Source: Tetradesmus obliquus
Taxonomy: Eukaryota > Chlorophyta > Chlorophyceae > Sphaeropleales > Scenedesmaceae
Direction of reading: 5' to 3'
Length of the DNA: 64,000 nt
Assembly: GCA_030272155.1 (NCBI GenBank)
Contig: CP126195.1
Coordinates: 4,447,001 to 4,511,000 of the forward strand
The notes under the pieces were generated by a model that worked only from the letters and a program-made list of their open reading frames with translations, made no database searches and had not been told where the DNA came from. Shown here in pieces: positions 23,279 through 38,634 of this stretch; position 1 is the stretch's first letter; each line of letters begins with the position of its first letter. The translations under genes were made by a program, and so were the position numbers.

Positions 23279-25341
23279 GATGAGTGAGTGAGTGACAGCA
23301 TGACAGCGCAACAGCTTCTAATGTGCAGTGATGGCTACAAGTGTGCGTGCTTGGGCAGGCCGTAGAACACGATGTCCTGCAAGAAGATGTACAGCATGAT
23401 GTTTTACGGCACGGCAAGCTGCTGCAGCAGATCATCTACAGTGGTGGCTAGCAGGGGGCATCTTGTAAAACACAGCAGCAGCGGCCGGAGATGTGCATTG
23501 GCAAACAGCTCAACAGCCAGAGCAGCAGGGCGTGCTCCACTCAGCAAAGGAGCAGCAAGGTATGTCACATTACATGCTCCACTCGACAAACGTGCGCACA
23601 AGCAACACAACGCCGCAGTGGCATGCAGTCACCCGGGTGCTGCGGGTGTGGTAGCAGTGGTAGAAGTGGGCTCGTACGCGGCCACAGCGACACATCACAA
23701 GCAACAACGCAATATCATACCGCATCAACTGCGTGTCATGCAGGCGCACCTGGATGCCGCGGATGCGGTAGCGGTGGTAGAAGTGTGCGCGCTCCGTGTA
23801 CAGCATCAGCCGCACGCGCCGCTGGAAGAACAGCGCCCGCGCGCGCGTGACCGCGGCAAAGCTGCAGTACTCGCTCAGCACCGCAAACTCGGCCTCCTGG
23901 GCCTTCAGGAAGTTCCTGGTGGAAGACGGGTGTGAAGAAGTAAGGAACAGGCGAGAAAAGAGGCGTGAGGATGTGTGCATGTTTGCATGGTGTTGGCATG
24001 GAGCACAGGCGCACACACAAGGCGAACAGCTGCGCAGCCACCCCAACAACAACATTGCGCACGGCTACTGCTGACCACAACTTGACTGAAGAGCACAACA
24101 CTTGCACATATATGGATTACTTGATGACAGCCGCACGCGCACGCTCATTGGCAGCAACCTGACAAGACAGAGGATCACAGTCGTTGCTGTCCCGGGTCTC
24201 ACCGCACACGCACAAAGTCAAAGTAGCTGGGCACAGCACGCACACGCACATGGAGTACTTGTCGGCTTTGCGGCACTATCTGACAGCAGCCTGGCAATGA
24301 AATATGTTGATGAGTTATTGAAGGGAACAGCGCTCACCGCAGCCGCACAAAGTCGAAGTAGCTGGGCACCACCAGCAGCAGCAGCCTGGCAAACGGGATT
24401 CACAAAAAGCAAGAGGATGTATATCTTTGCTCACCGCAGTCGCACAAAGTCGAAGTAGCTGGGCACCACCAGCAGCAGCCCGCCACCACCCGCCTCAGCC
24501 AGGCGCGGCCACAGCGAGGCCTTGAAGAACTCAAAGCGCGCATCGGCGGCAGCAGCAGACGAGGGCGCAGCAAAGCGCTCAAACAGCTGGCGCACCTGCA
24601 GTAGACAGGCAGGCAGACGGCAGCAAGGCGGCCAGGGATGGCGGCAGCAGTATTATATCGCGTGGTAGGGCGGCGGGGTGAGCGTGCAGGTGTTGTGTTG
24701 GCTCATTGCTGGTCGCTGACAGTAACAGTGCTGTGTGCTGCTGACATTTTGAATAGATGCAGCTGCAGAAGAGCATTGCTTTTCCAACCGCCAGCAGACT
24801 GATTTCGTGCCAGCGCGAAGCGGATCAAAGCACACCAGCGGTGAGCAATGCGCTGCTTGCATCACGACCTGGCTCAGCAGGTGATGTATTACCCACAACA
24901 CCACACTGCCATTGTGTGTCACTATTTCTAACAGCAGCCATACTATCTGCCTGCCTCTCACCCTCCCTTTTGTTTCTTCCCCATCTCCCCTCCCTGAAAA
25001 TAGCCACAACAGGGGCAGCAGCAGCAGCAGCAGCAGCCGCCGCCGCCGCCGCAGCAGCAGCAACAACAACAGGCAGCCGGCGCAGCAGCAGCAGTAGCCT
25101 CACCTGCGGCACCACCTGCCCCAGCACCCCACTGGGCTGAGCCACCAGCCGGAACTTGCCGGCATGGCTGCAGCACAGGCTGCTGAAGGCGGCATTCAGC
25201 TGCGGCGAGGCAAAGCTGCTGCTCATGATGGTCTGCCTGTACAGCTGCCCCTGAGAGGCCAGCAGGTGCAGCCGCACGCGCATGATATCTGTGCCGTGCT
25301 GCTGCCGGGGCAGCTGGTTCAGCGCCTCCAGCACTGCAAGC

Positions 25342-25376
<35 letters not shown>

Positions 25377-26694
25377 GCGGTGAGCGAAAGCAGAGCATGA
25401 TGTCGGTGCCGTGCTGCTGCCTGGGCAACTGGTTCAGCGCCGCCAGCACTGCAGGCGGCGGCAGCAGCAGCAGCAGCAGCCGCGGCAGCAGCAGCCGCGG
25501 CAATGGCAGATGGTCGAGTTGGGAAGCTTGCTCAAGCAAGGTGCACGCATCCTGCTGCTGTTGGTGGCCGCAGCCACGGGAGCGGCGGTAACGCAACAGC
25601 GCACAGCAGTTGCAAAGGAAAGCACAGTCAGGCCACCACATGCCTCATATACTGCAAGCTGTCATGTGCCAAACGTCAGGTGGTCACTATATTGTTGCCA
25701 GCGCCACTAGCACTACTTGTGTCACTCATGTCACCCACCAGTCACCACGTGCTGCCAGTTCTGCATCAGCATCACATCCGCGCGCTCCACCACACACACT
25801 TCTATACTCGACAGGAAGTCTGCTTCGCCTGCCGCCCCACTCGCACCACCGGCAGCAGCAGCAGCAGCAGCGCCGTGGCCGCCCTTCCCCTTGCCCCTGC
25901 CTCCAGGGCCCCTGCTGCTGCCGGCTGCTGCCCGCTCGGCTGCTGCTGCTGCATCTTCAGCTAGCTTGGTGGCAAGCGCCACGGGTGATGCCACGATGAT
26001 GTCTGACTGCAGGAAGTCTGCAAAGAGCTTGATCTGGCCCCGAGTGATGCGGATGCCCAGCCTGGTGGGGGATTGAGGGGATGAGAGAAAATACAAATGG
26101 CACAGCAGCAGAGGTTGATGTATGTGCAGGATGCATAGCCTGAGCGAGACAAACAGGTGTAGGGCAAAAGTGGCACAGCAGCGGAGGTCACAGCACGTGC
26201 CGACTCAAACCAGGACCGCAGCAGGCTGAGGCGGCTCATGTGGCCCCGAGTGATGCGGATGCCCAGCCTGGTGAAAGATGGAGAGAAAAAAAGAGCAGGG
26301 ATGGCACAGCAGCAGGAGTCGATGAACGCGCAGGATATCTAGCCTGGGGGGGGGGACAGGCGAGCAGAAGTAACACAGCAGGAGAGGTTGATGCATGTGC
26401 AGGACTACAGCTAAGCTGCAGCAGGTCATCATACCATCTAGCGGAACAGCTGCACAAGCAATTATAACGTGTCATCACACCGTCTGACATGTCAGCAAAC
26501 CCATCCGGCATGTCACCACACCAACCTGAAGTGGTCATCCAGGTTGCCCCTAAACAGCGCCCTGTGCTCAGCAGGCTTCTGTGGTCCCTTCTTGCTCTTG
26601 GCCCCTGCTGCTGCTGCAGCATCGTGCTCCTGCTGCTGCTGGCTGTCGTCGTCGTCCTCCCCTACAAACTGCTCCAGGAACTTCTCCTTGCCCT

Positions 26695-26743
<49 letters not shown>

Positions 26744-27716
26744 TAATGCACCAGACGCTGAAGCAGCAACCATACTTGCAGCACCACTGTTGCTTGCACC
26801 ACTTACCCTCCAGGCATGCAAACAGTGCACTGTGTGTACTGTTCGGCGTGCACACAATCCACAGCAGCAGACTCGCACTCTCACCTGCACAGAGTCTGCA
26901 CGCGTCTCTTTCTGAGCCAGCGCCGCCAGCCGGCGCACTAGGTCGTAGGCCATGTTGCGCATGGGCAGCAGGATGAGCGCCTTGGGCCGGGTGAAGCCCT
27001 GGTCCCGGGGGACACCCGAGACGTCGCCGCCTGCATTTGAATGCAATGACAGGCACACCATCACAGATGACGTCAACGGCACAGAAGGTTTTGTAGGGTT
27101 GCTGAGGCAGCACACCAGCACAGCAAATGCTTTGTATGAGATGCTCAGGTGAATTCAGCTTTTGGCTGCATGCCAAAGTGCAGGCCTTGCAGTGGCAGCA
27201 AGTGTCGTACTCCGAAGCAAAGTGCCCCACTTCAAGGATGTGCGTGTCAGGGCGGGCTATTGCTGAAAGGCCACCTGCCACTACATGCAAGGCAGCAGCT
27301 TTGAACGCAAGCAGCAATGAATGATCCTGCAGTTGGCAGCACAACCTGGAGCGCAATGCACTACCCGCAGCCACAGCACGGCCTATCCGACCCCTCACCT
27401 GGCCCCTGCGCTTTCAGCTTGTCATTGTTGCGCTTGATGACATCAGAGGTTTTGGCGCAGTGGTTTAGCACATGCAGCAAAACCGCGTCCATCGCCTCAT
27501 CTGGCTCGTTTGGTGACCAGCCGGGGCCGCCAGGGTAGGGCTTAGCAGCATATAACACATCGGCGTAACTGTCACAAAGCGAGAACAGCAGCCGCTGCTG
27601 TTGGCTGACAAAGTCCTGCGAGCCAGGCTTCAGGGGCTTGGCCCTGCTGCTGCTGCTGCCGCCGCTGGTGCTTGCTGCTGCGTGGCTAGCAAGCCGTTCT
27701 GCATCAGCCTGTGGGT

Positions 27717-27752
<36 letters not shown>

Positions 27753-29791
27753 GTCATGTCGGCATTGCAACGTTGGAAGCTGCGGTGGCAGGTAGCAGGG
27801 CAAAGTAGCAGTGGCGCGTTCGGCCTGCATGCGTTCGCTAGCACTTGCGCTCCACGCTCTCTGCTTAAACTAAACGGAGCCAAGTCCCTAGACCACCCGA
27901 ATCCAAACAGTAAGGTGATACAGCACTGGCTGCAAGCAGCCCACCCACCTGGTGCACCTCGTGCCAGCGTGCAATGAGCCGCTCCTTGACACCATAGCCA
28001 GCCAGGCTGGCAGGTGCAGGCGGCATGCTGTCACGGCCCGCCAGCTGCCACCTGGAAGTGACACAAAAAGTTACAAGCGACAGCAGCAGAAACCAGCAGC
28101 CACATCGTCAGTGGGGCTCAGCACAGACAATATGTGGTAGATGAAAGGAGCCACCAGGTGATGCTGAGTGAGGGTCCTGAATAGACAGTTGCTGCATCAA
28201 GTCATGTTGTTGATGTTTTCCCCGCAGCACAGCACTGCGCTTGCTATCACTACCCACTAACCAGCCTGATGCTGATGCTGATGCGCATGCCCCCTTGCAA
28301 CAGTACACTCGAACAGTACACTCGAACAGTACACTCAACATAACCAGCGTGATCACGCCACTCACTTTGCACGCTTCCACAGCCCATCAGAAGGGTCTTG
28401 GCCTGCTGGCGGGTCCTGCCAGGCAGCCTTGCCTGAGCGCAGCGCTGCCACCTCAGCATCACTCAGCTCACGCGACATGAAGGCCTCCCAGTTTGTCGCC
28501 ACTGCTGCTGCTGCTGCTGCCGCGGTGCCGTTGCTGCCGCTGAGATCTATACCACCTGCATTGTCTTCCTGCGCATCTGCCGCAGCAGCAGCAGCAGCAG
28601 CAGCAGCAGCTTCTTCTGCGTCTGCGTCTCTTGCATCAGCTGCATGCTGCTGCTCTTTGCTGCGCTTGGCATGCTGCCTGCCAGCTGCCTGCTGCTGCTC
28701 CTCACCAGCTGCTTCGTCTTCGCTGCCGCTGCTGCTGGCGCCGGCAGCATCTGCTACCTCTGCCGCTGCTGCTGCTGCTTGTTCACTTTCGCTATCGCTG
28801 CTGCCAGCATCTTCATCTGAGCCCTGCAGCAGACAAGGGCAGAAGTGACTTCAGAAAGCGCAGCTGAGCTGATGTGATTTACTGATCACGCAGGGAGGCA
28901 ACGTGGTTGAACCTGTCATGCCTGTCCGTGCTCCGATTACTCTGCCAGGAAGCATGTCACAGTGCAAGAGGATGGTCTAGATTTGTAAAGGCCGCACAGC
29001 GCGGTGTGTACTCTGCTGCAGAACCAGCTGACCGAATGTCACTCAGTGTCACAAACTGCTGCAGTGCTGCTTGCAGGAAGCTTGCAGGAAGCTGCCTAGC
29101 TGCAGTGCTGCTTGCAGGAGGCCCTGCAGCGCTGCGCTGTGTGGTGCCAGGCTGGCCTGATGCGCAGCAACCGGAGCCAGCCAGCCTATCACAGTGCTGA
29201 TGCAACTGCTGACCTGCTACAAAACAGCGTGGCGTATCCTTTGAAGCACATTGTCTCCTTTGCTAGCAGCTGTACTGCTGATAAGAAGTTCTGGCAGCAC
29301 CGGCCATGATTAATAATGGCACTGCATGCAAAGGATCCCCACATAGCATAGTCGCAGTGATGGCGCAGCGCAGCACCAACCTGTGTGTCTTCTCCATTGC
29401 CATCTGACTCAGATTCGCCCTCTTCGCTAGCACCTTCAAGCTCCTGCAACTGCCGCTGCTTCAGAGCAGCACCTAGTGCTGTGCGCTGGCTGGACAGCAG
29501 CCCTACAAGCTGTGAGTAAGCCTCTGCAGCAGCAGGCTGAGCAGAATCGTCTTCGTCGTCCTTGTCTATGCCATCATCGTGTGATGCTGTTTGTCCTGCA
29601 GCAGGCGCACGCTGCAGGGCAGATTTGTCCTGATGCTGCTGCCGGCCTTGCTGCTGCTGCTGGTGCTCGGCGCGAGGCTTGCTGGCTGCTGCCTGCTTTT
29701 GCCGCTTTGCAGGAGGCCCATTGTTATTAGTGGTCCCAGTTCCACTGCTCGGCGTCTTCTTTCTCAACAGCAACGCGAGCTTGCTGCTCAT
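22956..29791 (-). CDS. UTP25: UTP25, U3 snoRNA-associated (SSU processome) helicase-like protein
   Basis: Needed in the family for 18S rRNA processing in the nucleolus; it has a DEAD-helicase fold without the catalytic motifs. The start is the ATG of MSSKLALLLRKKTPSSG. An N-terminal acidic/Ser region with PAKRQKQ (a possible nuclear signal) is followed by the UTP25 landmarks in order: ATNWEAFMSRELSDAEVAAL, YGVKERLIARWHEVH, LLFSLCDSYADVLYA, AVLLHVLNHCAKTSDVIKRN, RPKALILLPMRNMAYDLVRR, LFRGNLDDHFRLG, ITRGQIKLFADFLQSDIIVA, DFLSSIEVCVVERADVMLMQ, ALNQLPRQQHGTDIMRVRL, QLYRQTIMSSSFASPQLNAA, LLVVPSYFDFVRLR, ERAHFYHRYRIRG, DIMFYGLPEHAHFYSELVN and the C-terminus VVGQGRAAKMLAAGSTPTF. All are collinear, so the gene looks complete at roughly 800 residues. 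Five exon edges are duplicated in its introns. Confidence 0.95.
23160..23385 (-). repeat. Duplicated 5' exon edge in UTP25
   Basis: The real exon start DIMFYGLPEHAHF (about 23160-23195) has a copy at about 23341-23380 reading DIVFYGLPKHAHL, with its own TTGCAG acceptor. A CAG tract (23210-23272) lies between them. Confidence 0.85.
23637..23800 (-). repeat. Duplicated 3' exon edge in UTP25
   Basis: The exon end RAHFYHRYRIRGIQ with donor GTGCGC (about 23755-23800) has a diverged copy downstream in the intron at about 23637-23680, reading RAHFYHCYHTRSTR before GTGACT. Confidence 0.75.
24200..24482 (-). repeat. Triplicated 3' exon edge with donor in UTP25
   Basis: The exon end encoding VVPSYFDFVRLR with donor GTGAGC (about 24434-24482) is repeated downstream at about 24336-24386 and 24200-24245. 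Both copies keep a GTGAG donor after the CGCACAAAG-type block, so three candidate 5' splice sites lie within 250 bases. Confidence 0.9.
25281..25455 (-). repeat. Duplicated 5' exon edge in UTP25
   Basis: The exon start VLEALNQLPRQQHGTDIMRV (about 25281-25336) is copied at about 25398-25452 as VLAALNQLPRQQHGTDIML, again with a TGCAG acceptor. A CAG tract lies between them. Confidence 0.9.
26036..26276 (-). repeat. Duplicated 5' exon edge in UTP25
   Basis: The exon start LGIRITRGQIKL (about 26036-26064) has an upstream copy at about 26241-26270 reading LGIRITRGHM, both after CACCAG. The bases ggccccgagtgatgcggatg are identical in the two copies. Confidence 0.85.
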
Positions 29792-30540
29792 GGTGAAACA
29801 GTTCAACGATTACTTTGCGTGCGGGACGCTCCCCACGTCAACAACGACAACTGCCGATGATCATGACAACAATTACTATCAACAAGCCGCCGAAGACGCA
29901 TTATAGTGTCGCCATGGTGAGCACAAGCATGTGTGTGAGTGACACTAACAGATGTTCAGTACCAGGTCACCTGCTGCGACACTGGAGACCGCCCTGATCA
30001 CGACCATCTCATCAACGGCATTTGGAGTTGCAGGAACAACATTAAGCAGGCGTCAGTGGGTGTGGCAGGCCTAAGCAGGCCTAAGTATCGGTTTGCCAAC
30101 CTTGCCAATGATGTATAATAACGAGTTTACACATCCACTGACTCCTCCCGGACTGCATTGGATACAAAATCATGCAAGCAAAGCTGCGCCAGAAGACCTG
30201 ATGTACATTTTGCACTTCACCTTGAAGGTGAAGCTGCCCACTAGAGCTACGCCGGTCATCGCTTCATGACGTGGTTCCTTTGCATGCACAATGTTGAAAC
30301 TGTACTGCTCCGCTCTGCAACTCGTTGAACCACACATATCAGCATTTTCTACAGCACTCCTCTGCTGCAAACCCAATTAATATGACACAGTGATCTGTTA
30401 CACAGCGACCCTCACGAACAATCGCGACAGGTCTCATAACAAATGGTACACTGTACTGTACAAGCTCCCTGTGCAACAATCAGCACACCCAGCACTCGAG
30501 CAGGCATGCTGAAAAAGCACAGGCACGGCACCAGGATAGC
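29792..30540. other. Intergenic: UTP25 promoter and polyubiquitin 3' UTR
   Basis: 749 bases between two minus-strand genes. A minus-strand TGTAA lies at 30398-30402, about 140 bases after the polyubiquitin stop. No coding content recognised. Confidence 0.5.
30398..30402 (-). terminator. Poly(A) signal TGTAA for polyubiquitin
   Basis: TGTAA on the coding strand about 140 bases past the stop codon at 30541. Confidence 0.55.
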
Positions 30541-34095
<3,555 letters not shown>

Positions 34096-34839
34096 ATGAT
34101 GCTTTCTGCCAAGCCTTTCGCAGCGACCAGCGCTGCTCGCGTATCTCGCAACCGGGTAGTCTCTGTGCGTGTGGTTGCCTCAGACAATGGCAGCAGCATT
34201 GCAGAGGGCGCAAAGGTCAAGGTGACAAAGACAGTCAAGGTGTACCATGCCATAGGCCGCAGCGACGGGCTAGATCTGGAGGGCATGGTCGGTATTGTGA
34301 AGAAGAATGTGCTCAACTTCAAGGGCAAGCAGCTTTCAGCCAACCTGCCGTATCAGGTGCAGTTTGAAGTGGAGAGGAATGGCAAGCCCGGCAAGCTGCT
34401 GTGCCACCTGGTGAGCAATGACATCCAGCTGCAGTTTGCATGCATGCATTTGCAGGGCTGCTATTGTTGGCAGCCTTATATGCTCGTATATTTGATGTGC
34501 TGTGCATCAATGTGGCTGGTGGGACATGGTTTTTGATCCTCAAGTTCGGTCACTCCCGGCAGCTGCTCTGCAGTCATTCCAGGCAAGGCAATCAAGCAGC
34601 TGTGTCCCTACGTACATTGTTAAAGATGTAGTGTTTGGTATGCTTTCTTTGGCTGTTTACTGCATTCATGCTGTCGGTGGCAGTCTGCTGCTGCGTGCAG
34701 CTGCTGCACAGTGTAGCCTAAAGACAACCAACCAGTGCCGACTGCACCAAGCTTTAGCCCAAGCACTGCTGACTGCGCTTGCGCCACACTGCTTGCTGCC
34801 TTGCAGGAAGAGGAGGAGATTGAGGTGGTTGAGGCATGA
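34096..34839 (+). CDS. FTRV: Ferredoxin-thioredoxin reductase, variable chain, plastid
   Basis: The non-catalytic subunit that clamps the FeS catalytic chain of FTR in the stroma, passing electrons from ferredoxin to thioredoxins. Exon 1 (34096-34410) encodes MMLSAKPFAATSAARVSRNR, a plastid transit peptide rich in Ser, Ala and Arg. The SH3-like domain follows: GAKVKVTKTVKVYHAI, LDLEGMVGIVKKNV, NFKGKQLSANLPYQVQFEVE and GKLLCHL. Exon 2 (34807-34839), after TTGCAG, adds EEEEIEVVEA and TGA. The splice is phase 0 and the acidic tail fits the family C-terminus. Total is 115 residues, a normal length for a precursor. The first in-frame ATG was taken as the start; the codon three bases later is also ATG. 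Confidence 0.92.
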
Positions 34840-34950
34840 GTGAGATCAGCACCAAATTCAGCACTTGAACTCTTCTTTCTGGCATGCAGCCAGCAGCAGT
34901 AGCCTGCTGGAAGGCACAGGTCCGCATCCCAGTTGTATGTTACTTGTAGT

Positions 34951-34955
34951 TGTAA
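34951..34955 (+). terminator. Poly(A) signal TGTAA for FTRV
   Basis: TGTAA about 112 bases after the FTRV stop codon. Confidence 0.55.
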
Positions 34956-36283
34956 TGGTCGCCTTTTTGTGCTAGGCGGTTTGTGACGGGCTTTGCGGCA
35001 TGTTGCAGCGGTACCCTGCTCTCCTCTGAGCAGGTGGGTGCATGGTTGCATGCCAGGCAACTAGGTTTTCAATCAAACACTGTTGTTGCATGGCGTCATG
35101 ACCTGGCATCTTGGAGCAACAGACAGCAGCGCTGCGCGCCAGGCCAAGGAAGCATGCTCCGTAAGGAGTGGTGCTTGTTTTGAGGCCCCTGCAGTGCTGC
35201 AACTTGTTGGCATTGATTGGCCTGTAATGCTGCTGCAGAGCAGCAGCATGATTGCGCCTTGCTGCATGGTGCGCCTGGTCTGTATTATTTTCATCCCTTG
35301 CACAGCAGCCAGGAAGATTCGTGCAGCTGTCAACCTTTCTGAGAACATGATGCTGGGTGCATGGCTGATCAGAAACAGCTGCGTTAAGACAGTTTAGGGA
35401 GATGCTGCGTTGCTATAGCTCCAAAGCGCCCATGTGGCAAGCTTGCTTCTGCCTTAATGAGCCTGCACAATCCTGCAGGAGGAGCGGCAGCAGGCGTGCC
35501 ACTGTATGTTTTGCTGTGAAGGAAACATGGTAACATCAACATCTTCAAGGGCTGACCTAAGCCTGCGGTGCCCTTCAATGGATAGCTGCTACAAGCCGCG
35601 TGTTGTGCTAATCCCAGTAGTGCTCACTTATGGGAAGGAGTGTGTGCCGCACAATGCGGCATGCAAGCGTAAGGACGCCCTGGCAAGTGCACACCACATT
35701 CCTAGTAGAGGTAGAATGCTGCCTTCCGACAGTGCGACAATGTCCAGCACTGTCACCTTACCTTAGAAAAAAACTGCCACCTTAGCAAGTGCAACTTGGC
35801 AAATGCAGCCTACCAGTGGTAGGCCCCTGGGGCGGGCCGCCTACTAAGCCGCTAGTGGCACCGCCGACAGCTTGCTGCAGTCCACATCCATGTCATTATC
35901 TGTGTGCACTACATACTAATAGGTGTCCAACAAAGTTACACAGTAAAGGCTTCACTGTAGCCACAACAGTACTGCTAACACCGTGCAGGCTGCACAGCCT
36001 GTACATGTAGGTTCATTGTTTAACATGTGCCTCTGCAGGGCACCAACCCTACAAGGGCCAGCTAGGTTCTCATGCTGCAGCAGGCTTCTGTCACTCCACA
36101 AGCACCTTGGTGCAGCCACGGCACACTCCAGTTTCCGCTGTCCTGATGAGGAGTCTGCTGCAGAGCTTGGTCCTGACCTGCCTGCCAATCGCTAGTCACC
36201 ACTTGTCTCGCACGGGCAAGGTCCATCAACTTGTGTGTGTCAGCTGTTTCTGTCAGGGCTCAGCCTGGTTGCCTGTCTGGCTG
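34956..36283. other. Convergent intergenic region, FTRV / FANCL
   Basis: About 1.3 kb between the FTRV poly(A) signal and the FANCL stop. A minus-strand TGTAA at 35936-35940 lies 345 bases after the FANCL stop. I see no further gene. Confidence 0.45.
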
Positions 36284-37987
36284 TCAATGTGCAGCAGGCC
36301 TTGTGGACACGCCAATGGGCCCGTTGCAGAAGGGGCATGACCCAAACAGCGTGTCAAACACCCGCCTGCTGGTGGGCAGCGCGCCCAGCCACTCTGCCAG
36401 GCACATGGCGTGGAACACCCTGCTGCAGGAGGCCCCTGGGCAGGTCACGCTGGGCGCTGCGCCTGCAGGAGTAGCCCAGTGCGCAGGCAAATGCGGAGTG
36501 TGGGTGAACAGGAGGGGCACAGGCTTGTGTGAAGGCGGAGCCAGGAAAGTACGGCTGTGCCCTGCGAGATAGAGTATGCCATGCAAGCATGACATGCCCC
36601 GTGGCAATAGGTGCAGGTGCACGTTGAGCTGCGCTGCGCGCGACGCGCAGCGGCATCCACAAGCAACAGCGGTGGCCGAGCACCCACCTATCTGGTCAGG
36701 GTGTGCTGGGTCTGGCAGGTGCAGCGAGTAGCAGATGCAGCAGGCGCCATCCTCCGCCATGTCATAATCATCATCACTGGCATCATCGGCTTCGCTGCCT
36801 GCAGCCGCCTCAGCCTGCTCAATGCCCGATGCGCCTGCTGCAGACGCTGCCGCAGCACAGCCGCGCTTGCTGCCTGGCTTAGGTGCAGGCAGTTGCACCT
36901 GCAGTGAATCGGAAGAGCGACAGGCATGGCTTGTCTTTTGCATCAGGTGCATTGGGTATGGCAACAGCAATAACAGCCCTGGCGAGCCGCTCGCTATCAG
37001 GCTGATACCAACACCAGGAATCCCCAGACCCTTGCTGCTGCTGCTCCCACATGTGAAGCCACTCCTGCATCCCTCCTGCTGCTGCTGTTGCACCTGCTGC
37101 TGTTGCCGGCTCACCTGCAGCACTTCCTGCAAGTTCTCCCGCACGCTCTGCTGCTCATCCCACTGCTGCGCAGCGCCGCCGTACCACGCAGCCTGCAGCC
37201 GAGCCAGAATGCTGCTTGGCCCATGGAACACGACTGCAGGCATGCCTCGAGGCGCTGCTGCAGACAGCTGCAGCTGGCAGCTGGCGCCGTTGCCCAAGGC
37301 AATGCAGCGCGAGCAAGAGGCGTATGGGTGGGCTAGGGCTTGCGGCGGGTCCAGCAGCTGGGTGTGACGGTCTATGTCTTCCAGCTGTGCCCATAGCGCT
37401 TGATAACTGTCCAGTGCCTGCAAACAGGGCAACACAGGAGGCAGACGGGCGTTGTGGGCGGTATGTGGTGTGGGATATGTCTGCGCTGGTCGTAGACAGG
37501 AGTATGGGGAGAGCACAGCAAACGAGCAGCAAAAGAGCTTCTTCACATGTTATGTGCTGCTCTATCGGCTGGTGGCAGTGCCCAGGACTCAAGTCCAGCC
37601 AGGAGCACACTCATGCTAGCAGCAGGTTCTGCACGATGCAGCATGCTTGCTTACCAAAGGCTACCGTGCACATGCAACACCAGGACCACTTCTGCTGATC
37701 GCGGCTGCCTGGTTGAAGATAACAGCCAACCAGCGCACCTGCTGAAGCTGCTGCTTTAGCTGCAGCAGGGTGTGGCCTGGCAGCCACTTCAGTTTGAAGG
37801 GTTTGGGCAGGTGCACTGTTACTGCAGGTGCACTGACAGGGAATCCTGCAGGCAGCTGCAGCTCTGCTGTGTGCAGGCGCCCAGCTGCGTCATGCAGCTG
37901 CAGGCACATGCTGCTAAGGTCTGGTGCTAGCTGCCCTATATGCTGCCAGCCCAGCGTGTCCAGTTGCTGCAGCAGCAGGGTGCATAA

Positions 37988-38036
<49 letters not shown>

Positions 38037-38474
38037 CCGTGTGGTTGTTCATGAACTGCATCTTGAGTTTGGCATTGTAGCAGTGGGCTGTACTGATGAC
38101 AGGTGCCTTTGCTGACGATGGAGCAGTTGCTGCCCTGGAGACAAGTTGTGTGAATGGTGGTCTGCCGGCTTAGGCTGCATGCCCGAGCCATATGAATGCA
38201 AACTTTTAACAGCTTTGACAAGTTGCTGGGCGCTTACAATGATCAGGCAACAGCGAACCCGACTGATGCAATTTGAACTCTCCCAGAGGTGCAGCAGGAG
38301 GTGAGGAGGGAAAGCCATGAAACACGCTGTGACTCTGCTTGAAACATGTAACTGAGGGATGGTCAAGGATGTGCATGAACGACGGGGTTCGGGAAGCGCG
38401 AGAGGAACGTTGGTGTGAACAGGGTTTGGCGCTTGTTCAGATGGCTCTTTTGGTGTGCAAGAGCTTGTTGTCAT
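36284..38474 (-). CDS. FANCL: FANCL, Fanconi anaemia RING-type E3 ubiquitin ligase
   Basis: Mono-ubiquitinates FANCD2/FANCI in DNA interstrand crosslink repair. The central double-RWD domain is clear: LGWQHIGQLAPDLSSMCLQL, GFPVSAPAVTVHLP, FKLKWLPGHTLLQLKQQLQQ, then ALDSYQALWAQLEDIDRHTQ, CSRCIALGNGASCQLQL and SVRENLQEVLQ. The C-terminal RING follows as CCICYSLHLPDPAHPDQI, and after an intron CPGASCSRVFHAMCLAEWL, LPTSRRVFDTLFGSCPFC, ending RPAAH-TGA. All zinc-binding Cys/His positions seem present. A poly-Gln run (CAG tract, about 37987-38035) precedes the first RWD. The N-terminal ELF domain is not recognisable, and the ATG at 38474 (MTTSSCTPKEPSEQ) is only the most upstream candidate. MSKLLKVCIHMAR nearer the core is an alternative. 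Confidence 0.85.
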
Positions 38475-38634
38475 GTTAGACGTGAAGATATATTGTCCGT
38501 TTTGGATTGAAGAACACTGCAGTGCAGAGGGCGGCAGATGGACCTGTCCTGATTGAAGACAGCAGGCCGGTCAGTGCGTGCTATGTACGGCATCAGACGT
38601 CACAATGAGCCATCTCAAACATAGACATGAGGGA
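38475..38634. promoter_or_regulatory. Short divergent promoter, FANCL / coiled-coil gene
   Basis: 160 bases between the proposed start codons of FANCL (minus) and the coiled-coil gene (plus). If both starts are right, the two promoters overlap. No clear TATA element. Confidence 0.35.

Noticed and set aside
24958-25641. Long Ala/Cys-rich minus-strand frame
   Set aside because: Runs through triplet tracts in UTP25 introns; only the segments matching UTP25 are coding.
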